The notes beneath the pieces were generated by a model. That model did no database searches, was not told the origin of the DNA, and was given only the letters and a program-made list of their open reading frames with translations. Positions 33,009 through 41,702 of a stretch of DNA of 64,000 nt are shown here, one piece after another. Source of the DNA: Salinicola avicenniae (GTDB lineage Bacteria; Pseudomonadota; Gammaproteobacteria; Pseudomonadales; Halomonadaceae); contig NZ_JAKQZC010000002.1 in the NCBI RefSeq assembly GCF_023736115.1, forward strand, positions 372,001 to 436,000, written 5' to 3'. The number at the start of each line of letters is the position of its first letter. The stretch's first letter is position 1. The translations under genes were made by a program, and so were the position numbers.

Positions 33009-33752
33009 CTAGCAGCAGCCCAAATCCTTCCGCAGAAGTATCGCGAGATCACTCGGGTTGCGATATCCCAGAAGGGAGCACGCCTCCTGAACGTTCATGC
33101 CATTGGTGATGTACTCCATCGCAACCAATCTGGCGAGCCGGTCTCGCCATGCGAGAAAGCTCAAATTAGTCTCCTCGAAGAACCGATTTGCCACATGCTG
33201 CCGAGGCACGCCGGTCCAAGAAGCCCAGTCATGAAGTGACCACCTACGCCCCGGATATCTCATCACGCCGCGCGCAATCTTCATCAGCCGGGGGCTCTTT
33301 GGTAACGGCACGCAAATGCCCACGCGACGGGAGTGAGATATCTCGCTTCGAAGCCAACCCTGGAGTCTCTTGGGAATCTCTTCTCCAATGCCATTGACGA
33401 GATGCCCCACTAGAGAATCACTCAGCCCCTCATCTATTTGCATGACATGCGATCTGGCTGGCAGGTCGTCACAGAGAGTCTTTGAGATACAGCCTGCCCA
33501 GCCGCTATAGCTGTAGTCTGAACGCCAAGAGTGTTCCATACCACTCGGTAACCAGATAGCTTGGCTACGAGATACCAGCCAAAGACACTTGGCAACCTGA
33601 ACCCTTACCGAGCCTTCCGTGACCATCAGCAACTGCCCCCGAACACTCGGGTAGGTTGCCATATTCCTACGCTGTTCAGATTCAACCTTTGCCAAGAGGA
33701 CGCCCGGCCCATCTTCCAAGGAAGCAATTCTTCTAGACTGTGTGATTGCCAT
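33009..33752 (-). CDS. AraC family transcriptional regulator
   Basis: A 247-residue protein. The N-terminal half is a cupin-like sensor domain (VEGSVRV-type VTEGSVRVQVAKCLWLVSRS, then WLPSGMEHSW). The C-terminal double helix-turn-helix contains SLHDWASWTGVPRQHVANRF and MNVQEACSLLGYRNPSDLAI. It ends abruptly after the second helix. The start at 33752 follows AGGAAGGGC. It may control itself and the neighbouring DUF6482 module, given the shared upstream motif. Confidence 0.82.
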   Translation of the reverse strand: MAITQSRRIASLEDGPGVLLAKVESEQRRNMATYPSVRGQLLMVTEGSVRVQVAKCLWLVSRSQAIWLPSGMEHSWRSDYSYSGWAGCISKTLCDDLPARSHVMQIDEGLSDSLVGHLVNGIGEEIPKRLQGWLRSEISHSRRVGICVPLPKSPRLMKIARGVMRYPGRRWSLHDWASWTGVPRQHVANRFFEETNLSFLAWRDRLARLVAMEYITNGMNVQEACSLLGYRNPSDLAILLRKDLGCC

Positions 33753-33844
33753 GCCCTTCCTCTCGGCGACACCAGAAGGCACTCGAGTTCCTCCGACCGT
33801 GGAGGTGAACAATCGCACAGCACTTGTCGCTACAAAATTAACTT

Positions 33845-33857
33845 GGGTTAAATTTTG
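33845..33857. promoter_or_regulatory. GGGTTAA motif upstream of the AraC-type gene
   Basis: GGGTTAAATTTTG, 93 bases upstream of the regulator start, resembles GGGTTAAGTTTATG found upstream of both DUF6482 genes. It may be a shared operator; a chance AT-rich match is possible. Confidence 0.35.
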
Positions 33858-33954
33858 TTCGAAGAAAACTTCATATCTTTATCGCACTAGCAAAAACGTA
33901 ACCCCCAAGAGGCCGCTGTCAGCAAGTTCTCTGGTCATTGGCTAGATGATAGGC

Positions 33955-35745
33955 TTAACTGCCGAGACGCTTTCGAGTGGCTCCGAGTACGTCTTCCAGC
34001 GTTAGAGGGCGATCGAAGTAGTATCCCTGCCCTGTATCACATCGGAATTTTGTGAGGCAATCGACAGTCTCTTGATCCTCGATGCCTTCCGCAACTATCT
34101 CAAAGCCAAAATGCTGAAGCATCTGGATCAGACGGAAGACGATGGCCCGACTACCGGCATCCCTGGCTATATCACTGATTAGGCTTCTATCGAGTTTCAC
34201 AACATCGGCAGGGATCCGCCGCAAGTAGTTCAGGTTGCTGTAACCGCTGCCGAAATCATCTAGTGCTACCCTCACTCCTGCAGCTTTCAGTGTCTGCAGG
34301 GCTTCCACTGCCCGAATATCTTGCAGCAGCTCCTCCATCTCCAGGCATTCGATCTCCAAATATCCCGGCGCGGCGCCATACTCTGCCAAGATCGAGAGCA
34401 CATCAGCAGCGAACTCATCCTCGACCAAGTTAGTGTTCGTGACGTTGACGGAGACCACCATTGACAACCCCTCGCGCTCAAAACGTTTTATGGCCTGAGC
34501 CGCTTCGCAGATGATCCATCGCGTCAACGGATTGATCAGTGTGGTCTGACTGATCAGGGGGATAAAATCCATGGGCGGGACCTCCCCATACTGCGGATGA
34601 CGCCAGCGTAACAAAGCCTCGATCCCAACGACCTCGCCAGACAGAAGGCTCACCTTGGGCTGATACAACAGGTACAACTGGTCAGAAGCATCGAGTGCCG
34701 AGGCCATACCATTCGTGAGATCCAGCTGCCGCCGCTGAACTTCGTCGAAAGACTCAGAGTAAGGCGTGGTGGTACTTGCGTTATTCAAGGCCTCATGCAG
34801 TGCGCTGAATGCCCGACGGAATGCATCTACCGGCTTGGTTAATGCTGGTTCGAAATCGTAGTAACCAGCTTTCAGATTTAACCTGATAGGTAGTCTTGTA
34901 CGGAATTCGCGCCCGGATACGCGAGCCCCTAAAGATTCAAGGACTTCGAAGGTATCTGCCTTATCATCTTGCCTCAGTAGGATGGCGAACCGGGAAAGCG
35001 TCACTGCATAAAGAATGTGGCTCGGTGGGAGAGAGATTCTCAGAAGATTGGCAATATCTTGGGACTGACTTTCAACAGCGTCGATGCCAAACGCCCTAAC
35101 AAGCTCGTAGTAATAACCCGGCTTGGTGGTTTCTACGAACATCAGCGTTGAGGGAAGCGCCTGCTGCTCCGGCGGACGCTCGTGAAGCGTCTCCAGATCG
35201 CGGAGGAGCTTCTGACGATTGGGTAGCATTGTTACAACGTCGATGAATCCGACGTTGTTGCTAGTCTCAAGGATATCCCGTGCTAGCTCGGCCAGAGAGA
35301 GAAGTGTCTCTCGCTCCCGGTCAGTAAGCTTTCTCGGCTGATAGTCGATAGCACAGACACATCCGATCGGATGCCCCTCGCTCGTGACCAGCGGTGCGCC
35401 GGCATAGAAGCGAATGTGGGGCTCAGCCAATACCAGCGGGCTATCCCTGTACTCGTGATCCAGCACCGTGTCTTCGATGACAGTCAGTTCGTTACGCTCA
35501 ACAGTGCGTTGGCATATGGCAAGATCGGCGGGCGTTTCGCTCAGCAGAAAATTGTACTTTGCCTTGATCCACTGACGCTCAGTTCCCAGCAACGTGACCA
35601 AACTGGTCGGAACGCCAAGCAACTGAGTGACGAGCTTGGTGATCTGGTCAAGTGATCGGTCCGGACCCAACTGTGCCAATCGTTGAGCCTTGAGCATCGC
35701 CAGCTTGTGCCTCTCACTATTGTTCAAGTTCCGGTCAACACCCAC
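33955..35745 (-). CDS. GAF-EAL domain cyclic-di-GMP phosphodiesterase
   Basis: A 596-residue protein. It has an N-terminal GAF sensor domain (about 15-165; CQRTVERNELTVIEDTVLDH), a degenerate GGDEF-like linker (about 170-320), and a C-terminal EAL domain. EAL landmarks look intact: IEALLRWRHPQYGEV, VNVTNTN, LDDFGSGYSNLNYLRRIP, VKLDRSLI, and VAEGIEDQE. It should hydrolyse cyclic di-GMP in the cytosol. The GTG at 35745 follows AGGAG. Confidence 0.9.
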   Translation of the reverse strand: MGVDRNLNNSERHKLAMLKAQRLAQLGPDRSLDQITKLVTQLLGVPTSLVTLLGTERQWIKAKYNFLLSETPADLAICQRTVERNELTVIEDTVLDHEYRDSPLVLAEPHIRFYAGAPLVTSEGHPIGCVCAIDYQPRKLTDRERETLLSLAELARDILETSNNVGFIDVVTMLPNRQKLLRDLETLHERPPEQQALPSTLMFVETTKPGYYYELVRAFGIDAVESQSQDIANLLRISLPPSHILYAVTLSRFAILLRQDDKADTFEVLESLGARVSGREFRTRLPIRLNLKAGYYDFEPALTKPVDAFRRAFSALHEALNNASTTTPYSESFDEVQRRQLDLTNGMASALDASDQLYLLYQPKVSLLSGEVVGIEALLRWRHPQYGEVPPMDFIPLISQTTLINPLTRWIICEAAQAIKRFEREGLSMVVSVNVTNTNLVEDEFAADVLSILAEYGAAPGYLEIECLEMEELLQDIRAVEALQTLKAAGVRVALDDFGSGYSNLNYLRRIPADVVKLDRSLISDIARDAGSRAIVFRLIQMLQHFGFEIVAEGIEDQETVDCLTKFRCDTGQGYYFDRPLTLEDVLGATRKRLGS

Positions 35746-35935
35746 GCAGCGTCTCCTGTGGCCTTAAGAGTGGCCTAATCCACATGAATGCATCTATCGA
35801 CATTTTTGAGCGGAAATGAACACAACTGCAAGTACACTACTCATTTGTTGCACGACGCCAAGCCTCTGATGTCGATCCTCAGCGTGACTATAGGGAAATC
35901 GAGCCTCTTGCTTACCTGATAGCTCCTGCCTGATA

Positions 35936-35951
35936 CTGTATTTATATATAG
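35936..35951 (+). promoter_or_regulatory. LexA-like SOS box
   Basis: CTGT-N8-ATAG (CTGTATTTATATATAG) is one base away from the gammaproteobacterial LexA consensus CTGT-N8-ACAG. It lies 20 bases before the start of the 82-aa protein gene at the head of the umuDC operon. Confidence 0.8.
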
Positions 35952-35971
35952 CATCACGGGAGCAAGCTGTC

Positions 35972-36220
35972 ATGTCTGCCACTACCAAAGCCGCCGTTTC
36001 CTACCAGTCACTCGCCCGCCGTATTCAGCAGCAGGTCGCCCGGGCGCGCGACCGCGAGCAATTTGCGGTTACGCTCTATCGATTCGATGAGGACGACCCG
36101 AGTGCCTGGGACCGTATCCTCGATGAGTTCGCCGAGCTCGACTATGTCTCCGTCTCGCGCGTCGGCCCGGCTGAAGCGCTGGTGTCGTGGAACCCGACCG
36201 AGGCGGAGGCCGCATCATGA
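35972..36220 (+). CDS. Small protein at the head of the SOS umuDC operon
   Basis: An 82-residue soluble protein (YQSLARRIQQQVARARDREQ; FAELDYVSVSRVGPAEALVS). No family is recognised. It follows the LexA-like box and its stop overlaps the umuD start (ATGA), so it is the first cistron of a DNA-damage-inducible operon and may assist translesion synthesis. Similar short genes precede umuDC in some phages and plasmids; this is from memory. Confidence 0.65.
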   Translation: MSATTKAAVSYQSLARRIQQQVARARDREQFAVTLYRFDEDDPSAWDRILDEFAELDYVSVSRVGPAEALVSWNPTEAEAAS

Positions 36221-36660
36221 GCCTGCATGTCGAATACCTGGGCCAGCTCGATGAGAGCGCACCGTCAACGCTGATTCCTCTCGCCGCCGGCGAGGCGCGG
36301 GCCGGTTTCCCCTCACCCGCCGATGACTATCTGGAGACGGAGCTCGACCTGATCGCGCATATCGTCCAGCACCCGAGTGCGACGTTCTACGTGCGTGCCA
36401 AGGGGGATTCGATGGAGCGCTACGGGATCTACAGCGAAGACATCCTGATCGTCGATCGTTCGCTCGAACCGCGGGACGGCGACACGCTGATCATCGCACT
36501 CGATGGCGAGATCACGTGTAAACGGCTTGGCACGATCGGCAAGCGCCCCTACCTGCTCGCCGGCAATCAGAACTATCAGCCGATCCCGCTGCTCGGGCGT
36601 GAATGCCATGTGTGGGGCGTGGTCACGCATAACGTGCACTCGCTGCGCCGGGGGCGGTGA
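36217..36660 (+). CDS. umuD: UmuD-like S24 autopeptidase, polymerase V subunit
   Basis: A 147-residue S24-family protein. The self-cleavage site region is EARAGFPSPADDY (Ala-Gly), the nucleophile Ser lies in AKGDSMERYGI, and the general-base Lys in GEITCKRLG. After RecA-stimulated cleavage UmuD' joins UmuC as DNA polymerase V. The ATG at 36217 overlaps the upstream stop; the stop overlaps umuC. Confidence 0.92.
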   Translation: MSLHVEYLGQLDESAPSTLIPLAAGEARAGFPSPADDYLETELDLIAHIVQHPSATFYVRAKGDSMERYGIYSEDILIVDRSLEPRDGDTLIIALDGEITCKRLGTIGKRPYLLAGNQNYQPIPLLGRECHVWGVVTHNVHSLRRGR

Positions 36661-37934
36661 TGATCGGCCTGGTCGACTGCAACAATTTCTACGCGTCGTG
36701 CGAACGCGTGTTCCGCCCGGACTGGGAGGGCCGACCAGTCGCGGTGCTGTCGAACAACGACGGCTGTGTGATCGCGCGGAGCAATGAAGCGAAAGAGCTG
36801 GTCGAGATGGGCGCCCCGGCGTTCCAGATCTCGCCGGCAGCCCGGCGCGAGCTGATTCTGGTCTCGAGCAACTACACGCTCTATGGCGACATGAGCCGGC
36901 GCGTGACGTCGACGCTTCGCGAGTTCACGCCGGACGTCGAGATCTACAGCATCGACGAGTCGTTCCTGGGCTTTGAAGGGTTCCCCGTCGAGAAGCTCGA
37001 GGACCATTGCCAGCGGCTGCGCTACGTCGTGCGGCGCAACACCGGCATCCCCGTCAGCGTCGGGCTATCGACCAGCCGCACGCTGGCCAAGGTCGCCAAC
37101 CGACTGGCGAAAAAACAGGCCGCCTACGAGGGCGTTTGCCTACTGCAGCCAGACAGCGATATCACACGAATGATTCTTGAGGATCTGCCGGTCACTGATC
37201 TCTGGGGCGTCTCCGGCAGGCTGGGCCAGCGCCTGGGCCAGATGGGCATCGTCACGGCCTGGCAACTGCGCGAAGCCGACCCGAAACGTATCCGCGCCCG
37301 GTTCTCCGTCGTGCAGGAACGCCTCGTCTATGAGCTACGCGGGATCAGCTGTATCGACACCGACGACCTGGGCGAGCCCAAGCAAAACATTATGACGTCC
37401 CGATCATTCGGCCGGCTGACGAGCGACCCGCAAGAGGTTCGCGCCGCGATCCGCGCGCACGCTGCCCGCGGAGCCGAGAAGCTACGCAAGCAGGGCTCGG
37501 TTGCCCGGGCGATCCAGGTGCACCTGAAAACGAACAAGCATCGCGAGGACCTGGCGCAGTATCACCCGGCTCTGGTCGTCCAGCTCCCCCACCCCAGCAA
37601 CGACACACGCGTGATCGTTGGTGCCGCCCAGGCAGCGCTCCAACGCCTATGGCGTGACGGCTACCGCTACATGAAAGCCGGCGTGATGATGCTCGATCTG
37701 TGCCAGAGCGACTCCCTACAGCACGATATTTTCGACTCGCCTGACAGAGATGCTGAGCGGGAACGGTCGGCTAAGGCGTCGGCAGTCATGGATGAGCTGA
37801 ACCGGAAAATGGGGAAAGGAACAGTCCGGCTGGGGGGCACCAAGGGCAAAGCTGCGTGGAAGCTGAAAGCGGAGCTGCTGACCCAGCGCTACACGACACG
37901 GTGGCACGAACTGCCGGTTGTTTACCTGAAATGA
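36660..37934 (+). CDS. umuC: UmuC-like Y-family DNA polymerase
   Basis: A 424-residue translesion DNA polymerase. It starts with GLVDCNNFYASCERVF (first metal Asp) and has the catalytic SIDESFLGF motif, the helix-hairpin-helix thumb (LWGVSGRLGQRLGQMG), and the C-terminal little-finger domain. The ATG at 36660 overlaps the umuD stop; a GTG one codon earlier is an alternative. All catalytic residues are present. Confidence 0.94.
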   Translation: MIGLVDCNNFYASCERVFRPDWEGRPVAVLSNNDGCVIARSNEAKELVEMGAPAFQISPAARRELILVSSNYTLYGDMSRRVTSTLREFTPDVEIYSIDESFLGFEGFPVEKLEDHCQRLRYVVRRNTGIPVSVGLSTSRTLAKVANRLAKKQAAYEGVCLLQPDSDITRMILEDLPVTDLWGVSGRLGQRLGQMGIVTAWQLREADPKRIRARFSVVQERLVYELRGISCIDTDDLGEPKQNIMTSRSFGRLTSDPQEVRAAIRAHAARGAEKLRKQGSVARAIQVHLKTNKHREDLAQYHPALVVQLPHPSNDTRVIVGAAQAALQRLWRDGYRYMKAGVMMLDLCQSDSLQHDIFDSPDRDAERERSAKASAVMDELNRKMGKGTVRLGGTKGKAAWKLKAELLTQRYTTRWHELPVVYLK

Positions 37935-38188
37935 CGAACCCCAGCGTAGGGCCAGAGCCGGATAGCTGACACTGGTATCGGCCACCGTGCGAACGGCTGA
38001 TCGAATATCACACGGTCTATCGCGGGGAGATTTACAGCGGGCCATGCCGCATCGGGCAGTCGCCGGAAACGCGGGATTGGGGCGCACTGACGCACCGGGT
38101 CGTGCTGCTATGCAACGATCCCGGCGCCGCGCAAGTGTGGCGGGAAAGCGAAACGGGGCGGCCGGAAATCGGCCCGATTAAAAGATAA
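37931..38188 (+). pseudogene. Small gene after umuC interrupted by one in-frame TGA
   Basis: The ATG at 37931 overlaps the umuC stop (ATGA). The frame reads 12 codons, then TGA at 37967-37969, and stays open for another 72 codons to TAA at 38186-38188 (PPCERLIEYHTVYRGEIYSG; THRVVLLCNDPGAAQVW). The downstream part looks like real protein with two Cys and typical codon use. A TGG to TGA change would explain it. Readthrough is possible but unsupported. Confidence 0.6.
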
Positions 38189-38426
38189 ATAAAGAATCCA
38201 TTCTTTATTAAATCCGGAAAAATACTTTTTAATATATAGGGCGGAAAAATAAATCCATGTCACCTATTGCTACCGTGATTATAAATCAGCTACAATGTAA
38301 TTGTTCTTTAGGGACGTGCTGAAAATGACCTAAAAGAGCAAAACCATTTGATTTTTAATTTATGCCACATCGCGAGGGAAAAATGATTCCATAAGTGAAA
38401 GGCAGTAGACTATAAGGATAACCTTA
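38189..38426. other. AT-rich intergenic stretch
   Basis: Strongly AT-rich compared with both sides, with several T/A runs and no convincing open frame. It probably holds the promoter of the small membrane protein gene at 38427 and may mark a junction of acquired DNA. Confidence 0.4.
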
Positions 38427-38660
38427 ATGAACCCAATAATTGGAGTTTTTGACAAAGTAAGTGGGAATATGAAGAAGACTTTTAACAAGGAAAACAAGGG
38501 GACGGGCGATTACGTCCTGTGCTCAATTTACCTCATCGGCTCGTTTTTGGTGCTGTTGGCGATGGCTTACACCCATACGCTGGCGTGGACGGCAATGTCC
38601 TTCGCTATACTCTTTTTCATAGACAGGACTCTAGATAGGTTCTTCCCAAGAAAGCAGTAG
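38427..38660 (+). CDS. Small membrane protein
   Basis: A 77-residue protein with a polar N-terminus (about 1-28) and two membrane segments (CSIYLIGSFLVLLAMAY and LAWTAMSFAILFFI), ending in a basic tail. No family is recognised. It points opposite to the prophage late genes and converges with them at a shared terminator; a lysogenic-conversion or exclusion function is possible but not shown. Confidence 0.55.
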   Translation: MNPIIGVFDKVSGNMKKTFNKENKGTGDYVLCSIYLIGSFLVLLAMAYTHTLAWTAMSFAILFFIDRTLDRFFPRKQ

Positions 38661-38690
38661 AAAAGAGACCTCCCGACAGGGAGGCCTTAT
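38661..38690 (-). terminator. Terminator of the prophage late operon
   Basis: Stem CCTCCC/GGGAGG (38670-38685) with loop GACA, extended by flanking pairs; on the minus strand it is followed by TCTCTTTTCT. It lies just past the end of the tail fibre assembly gene. Confidence 0.75.
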
Positions 38691-38698
38691 CCTTTCCA

Positions 38699-39229
38699 TC
38701 ACCACCCAATCGACTCCAGCGTCTCGCGGTCGCCGGCTTCCAACGCCGTGGCGATACGATCTTCTTTTGCCTGCCGTTTACCGGTGGCAATGCCGCTGGC
38801 GTTGATCCAGGCATCAGACTTCGCAATCACGCGCTCGATGATATCGGCCTTGGGCATACTGCGGCCCTGGGCGATGTTGGAGAGCAGCGGCGTGGCAGGC
38901 TCGACGCCTTCCTCGCCCGCGTCCTTCCACGCCTGCCATTCCCGCGCTTCGCGCTCCTGCCGATCGAACGTCAGCTGTTCGGCTTCCGGGTACTCGCGCA
39001 GGATCGCCGCCATTTCGGCCTGGTACGCGGCGTTGATACGAGACATGGCGGCGGTGGTTAATGTCTGAATTGATGCGCCCGGCGGGGTGGCTAATTTATC
39101 TCCATCGAACAACCACCCCGGCTCGACCTCAGATTTGCAAGGCTGCCAATCTAACGAAGGATGAAATCGGCCTTCCGGGTCAATATCCGTGATTTCGGTC
39201 ACGACGCCATTATTGATTAGTGCCCACAT
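38699..39229 (-). CDS. Tail fibre assembly-like protein
   Basis: A 176-residue protein. The N-terminus (WALINNGVVTEITDIDPEGR, then FHPSLDWQPC) is the typical start of phage proteins encoded after the tail fibre, and the rest is helical. Such proteins help fold or attach fibres. It starts 2 bases before the fibre gene stop and is the last gene of the late operon. Confidence 0.72.
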   Translation of the reverse strand: MWALINNGVVTEITDIDPEGRFHPSLDWQPCKSEVEPGWLFDGDKLATPPGASIQTLTTAAMSRINAAYQAEMAAILREYPEAEQLTFDRQEREAREWQAWKDAGEEGVEPATPLLSNIAQGRSMPKADIIERVIAKSDAWINASGIATGKRQAKEDRIATALEAGDRETLESIGW

Positions 39230-39230
39230 A

Positions 39231-40055
39231 TCACCACTCCACGATTACCATGCCATCTTTGCCGCTGCCGGCCGTATTCGGAGAGGTGCCACCCGCACCC
39301 GACGCCCCAGCGAATCTTCCGTTGCGGTTGTTTACTGTGTCACCCGAACCCAAACGCTGCCCGCCTGACGACCCGCCACCTAGTGGCCCCGGCCGGCCTG
39401 GGCGAGGTTGTTTGCCCAGTTCAGTCGACTCATGTGTCGCGGAACCGGCGTTACCATCAATGTTGATATCTCCACCAATCCCCCGCCCAGCTTCAGCCGC
39501 TTCGACATGAGGCCCAGGCCTTCCCCCTTCACCACCTGTCGCGGAAAAATAGGGCCCAAACGATGAAGATCCACCGGACGATCCCTGAGCGCTAGTGCGT
39601 GAAGACCCCCTAAGGCCAATGGTGATCTGAACTGCATCGACTCCCGTTAAATCAACCATTCGTATTGCGGCGCCACCGGAAGCTCCCTCTTCGCCGACAT
39701 AACCACTATCACCGGCACCACCGCCGCCACCCGCGCCGACAACAGTGACGCGCGCTTTTCTCAATCCTTTCTTGAGCACGTCCGGCACTTGCCACGTAGT
39801 AATCCCTGCCGAATCGAAAACGGCGATGTTTTGTCCCTGAGACAACCCGCCTGTTAGCGCTTGCAGCAGCTGATTACCGGCATCCCCCTCGGAGCCATTG
39901 AGGGTCAGCCCGGCGGCTTGAATGACGTTGGCGATTTCATCCATCAGGGCGTTCATGAACGCCGCGCTGACCTGCGTGGCGGGTGAGCCGGCGGCGGGGT
40001 CGCCTTCGGTGAAACGGTTGTCTTGCGTCGCGCCGGGCGCGTCGATTCGATGCAT
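39231..40055 (-). CDS. Phage tail fibre protein
   Basis: A 274-residue protein. The N-terminal part (NRFTEGDPAAGSPATQVSAA; FMNALMDEIANVIQAAGL) is a conserved baseplate-proximal fibre domain. The C-terminal half is very rich in glycine (VVGAGGGGGAGDSGYVGEEG), a fold seen in receptor-binding tips of some phages. It is short for a fibre, so host range may rely on this Gly-rich tip. Confidence 0.8.
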   Translation of the reverse strand: MHRIDAPGATQDNRFTEGDPAAGSPATQVSAAFMNALMDEIANVIQAAGLTLNGSEGDAGNQLLQALTGGLSQGQNIAVFDSAGITTWQVPDVLKKGLRKARVTVVGAGGGGGAGDSGYVGEEGASGGAAIRMVDLTGVDAVQITIGLRGSSRTSAQGSSGGSSSFGPYFSATGGEGGRPGPHVEAAEAGRGIGGDINIDGNAGSATHESTELGKQPRPGRPGPLGGGSSGGQRLGSGDTVNNRNGRFAGASGAGGTSPNTAGSGKDGMVIVEW

Positions 40056-40059
40056 GCGT

Positions 40060-40653
40060 TCAATCTCCGTATGCGAATTGCACGATGGTGTGTGCCGGGG
40101 CGAGGCGCGAAACCTTGCACTCCAGTAGCTCGTTGCCCCACTTGCGCAGGGGTTCGCCGACCGCGCTGCGGCCGGCCTTGAAGGTGCGCACGGTTACCGC
40201 CGGCGCGCGCACGCGCCAAGTGAATTGCCAGGGGCCGTTGGTCAGATCGTCGCCGACGCAAGATTGGCCGACGCGGAACGGTCGGAATTCCTCGATCGTC
40301 ACGTCATAGCCGAGCGCGGCGCAGATATCGATGAAGTACCGGCGGCTTTGGCCACCGGTGGTGGTCATCTTCGAGACGAGCGCGTCGCGGCGTTCCTGCA
40401 GCGTCTGCTCGAGATTCGCGACACAGGGCTCGGGTAGCCCGTAATTGCGCTCCCAGTCCTCCAGCAGCTCGAGCGCGCGACGGGGGTCCGACTCCCGAAT
40501 GACGTCATCGGCGCGGCGGTCGACCCGGGCGAACTCCTGGGCAAGCGCGACCAGCAGCGTCGAGAGCCTGGCGTCGCCGTCACGCGGCCAGACCGCGCCC
40601 TGGGGCAGTAGCGCCGCCAGCTGCTCGCGGTAGCTCTCCGCATTCATTGCCAT
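40060..40653 (-). CDS. YmfQ/DUF2313 baseplate protein (Mu gp48-like)
   Basis: A 197-residue protein with LLPQGAVWPRDGDARLSTLL near the N-terminus and ALGYDVTIEEFRPFRVGQSC, the family hallmarks. In Mu-type tails this protein follows the baseplate J protein and links the baseplate periphery to the fibres. The ATG at 40653 overlaps the end of the J gene. Confidence 0.88.
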   Translation of the reverse strand: MAMNAESYREQLAALLPQGAVWPRDGDARLSTLLVALAQEFARVDRRADDVIRESDPRRALELLEDWERNYGLPEPCVANLEQTLQERRDALVSKMTTTGGQSRRYFIDICAALGYDVTIEEFRPFRVGQSCVGDDLTNGPWQFTWRVRAPAVTVRTFKAGRSAVGEPLRKWGNELLECKVSRLAPAHTIVQFAYGD

Positions 40654-41699
40654 GAAATCGTCCCCATGATCGGCATGCGCCCGTTCCCATGGGTCACGTT
40701 CGCACAGGGGGAAATCAGCCGGTGATCGTTCTCGCCGGCGGCGATGCTGATTGCCTCGCGAATGTGCGAAATCAGGATGGTGCCGCCGGGCTCGGCTTCC
40801 CGCGTGATGAGATCGGCCAATTCAGCGGCGACCGCGTCGCGCACGGCTTGCGTGCCCGGCGTCAGGCCCGCGATCACGAAGTCCAGCGGATCGGCGGCTG
40901 ACGCGAACGCCACCACCTCGGCGGTCACCGGACGGACCTCGTCGAGCGCGGACTGCATGCTGGCCACACGGGCCTCGTCGGGGATGATCGGGTCGAGATC
41001 GTCGCAGACGAACGTCACGCCGACCGTGCCGGCACCGAGATAGCGCGGGTAGACCCATGCCCGCGTCACGCCCGGCTGCGCGAGCGCCCACTGCTCGTAA
41101 TCGAAGTCCGCGCCGCCGTGGGGCGGCTCCTGCATCCGCTTGAGCAGGCGTTCCAACAAGCGCGGGTCGGTCTCGACATCAGTGCCGCCTGTGATGCCGG
41201 CATCATCCACCGTGGCGCTAGACTCGATCCCCGCGATCGGCGAGAGGAACGCGAGCGTGACCCCCGGATCGAGATTGCCGTCGAGTCCGGCCGCACTCGC
41301 CTCGAGCGGCAACAGCGCCGAGCCATCGGTGATCGTCGCTTCGGCCGTGGTGATGTATTCGGCACCGTCGTCGCGCTGCAGAATGACGCCAGCGGCGATC
41401 ACGCCGCCCTCGCTACCCGATACGCGGGCATTGCCCCGGGCGAAGCTGGCCGGCGTGCGGCCGACGCCCCAGATGCTGGACCAGCGCTCGAGGTGTTCGG
41501 CGTCGGCGGTGTCTGGCAGCACCTGCCGCGCGTTGTAGTCCAGGTGCCCATGCAACAGGTGGCTGGCCCCACCCAGCACGCGGGCAAGAACGCCCAGCAC
41601 CGAACGCCGCAGGATCGCCGAGCGGCCGACAACGCGGCTGGCCAGGTCGGTGTTGATGCGTTCGATCAGTCCATTCAAAGTCGGTCGCGAAAACGCCAT
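40644..41699 (-). CDS. Baseplate J/gp47 family protein
   Basis: A 351-residue wedge protein. N-terminal LNGLIERINTDLASRV and central GNLDPGVTLAFLSPIAGIES and ETDPRLLERLLKRMQEPP are typical of Mu gp47/P2 gpJ. It forms the outer baseplate wedge of contractile tails. It lies between the gp46-like gene and YmfQ in Mu order. Confidence 0.92.
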   Translation of the reverse strand: MAFSRPTLNGLIERINTDLASRVVGRSAILRRSVLGVLARVLGGASHLLHGHLDYNARQVLPDTADAEHLERWSSIWGVGRTPASFARGNARVSGSEGGVIAAGVILQRDDGAEYITTAEATITDGSALLPLEASAAGLDGNLDPGVTLAFLSPIAGIESSATVDDAGITGGTDVETDPRLLERLLKRMQEPPHGGADFDYEQWALAQPGVTRAWVYPRYLGAGTVGVTFVCDDLDPIIPDEARVASMQSALDEVRPVTAEVVAFASAADPLDFVIAGLTPGTQAVRDAVAAELADLITREAEPGGTILISHIREAISIAAGENDHRLISPCANVTHGNGRMPIMGTISWQ

Positions 41700-41702
41700 T
41701 CG

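Noticed and set aside
37967-37969. TGA as a selenocysteine codon
   Set aside because: No SECIS-like hairpin was recognised directly after it, and a TGG to TGA mutation is simpler.
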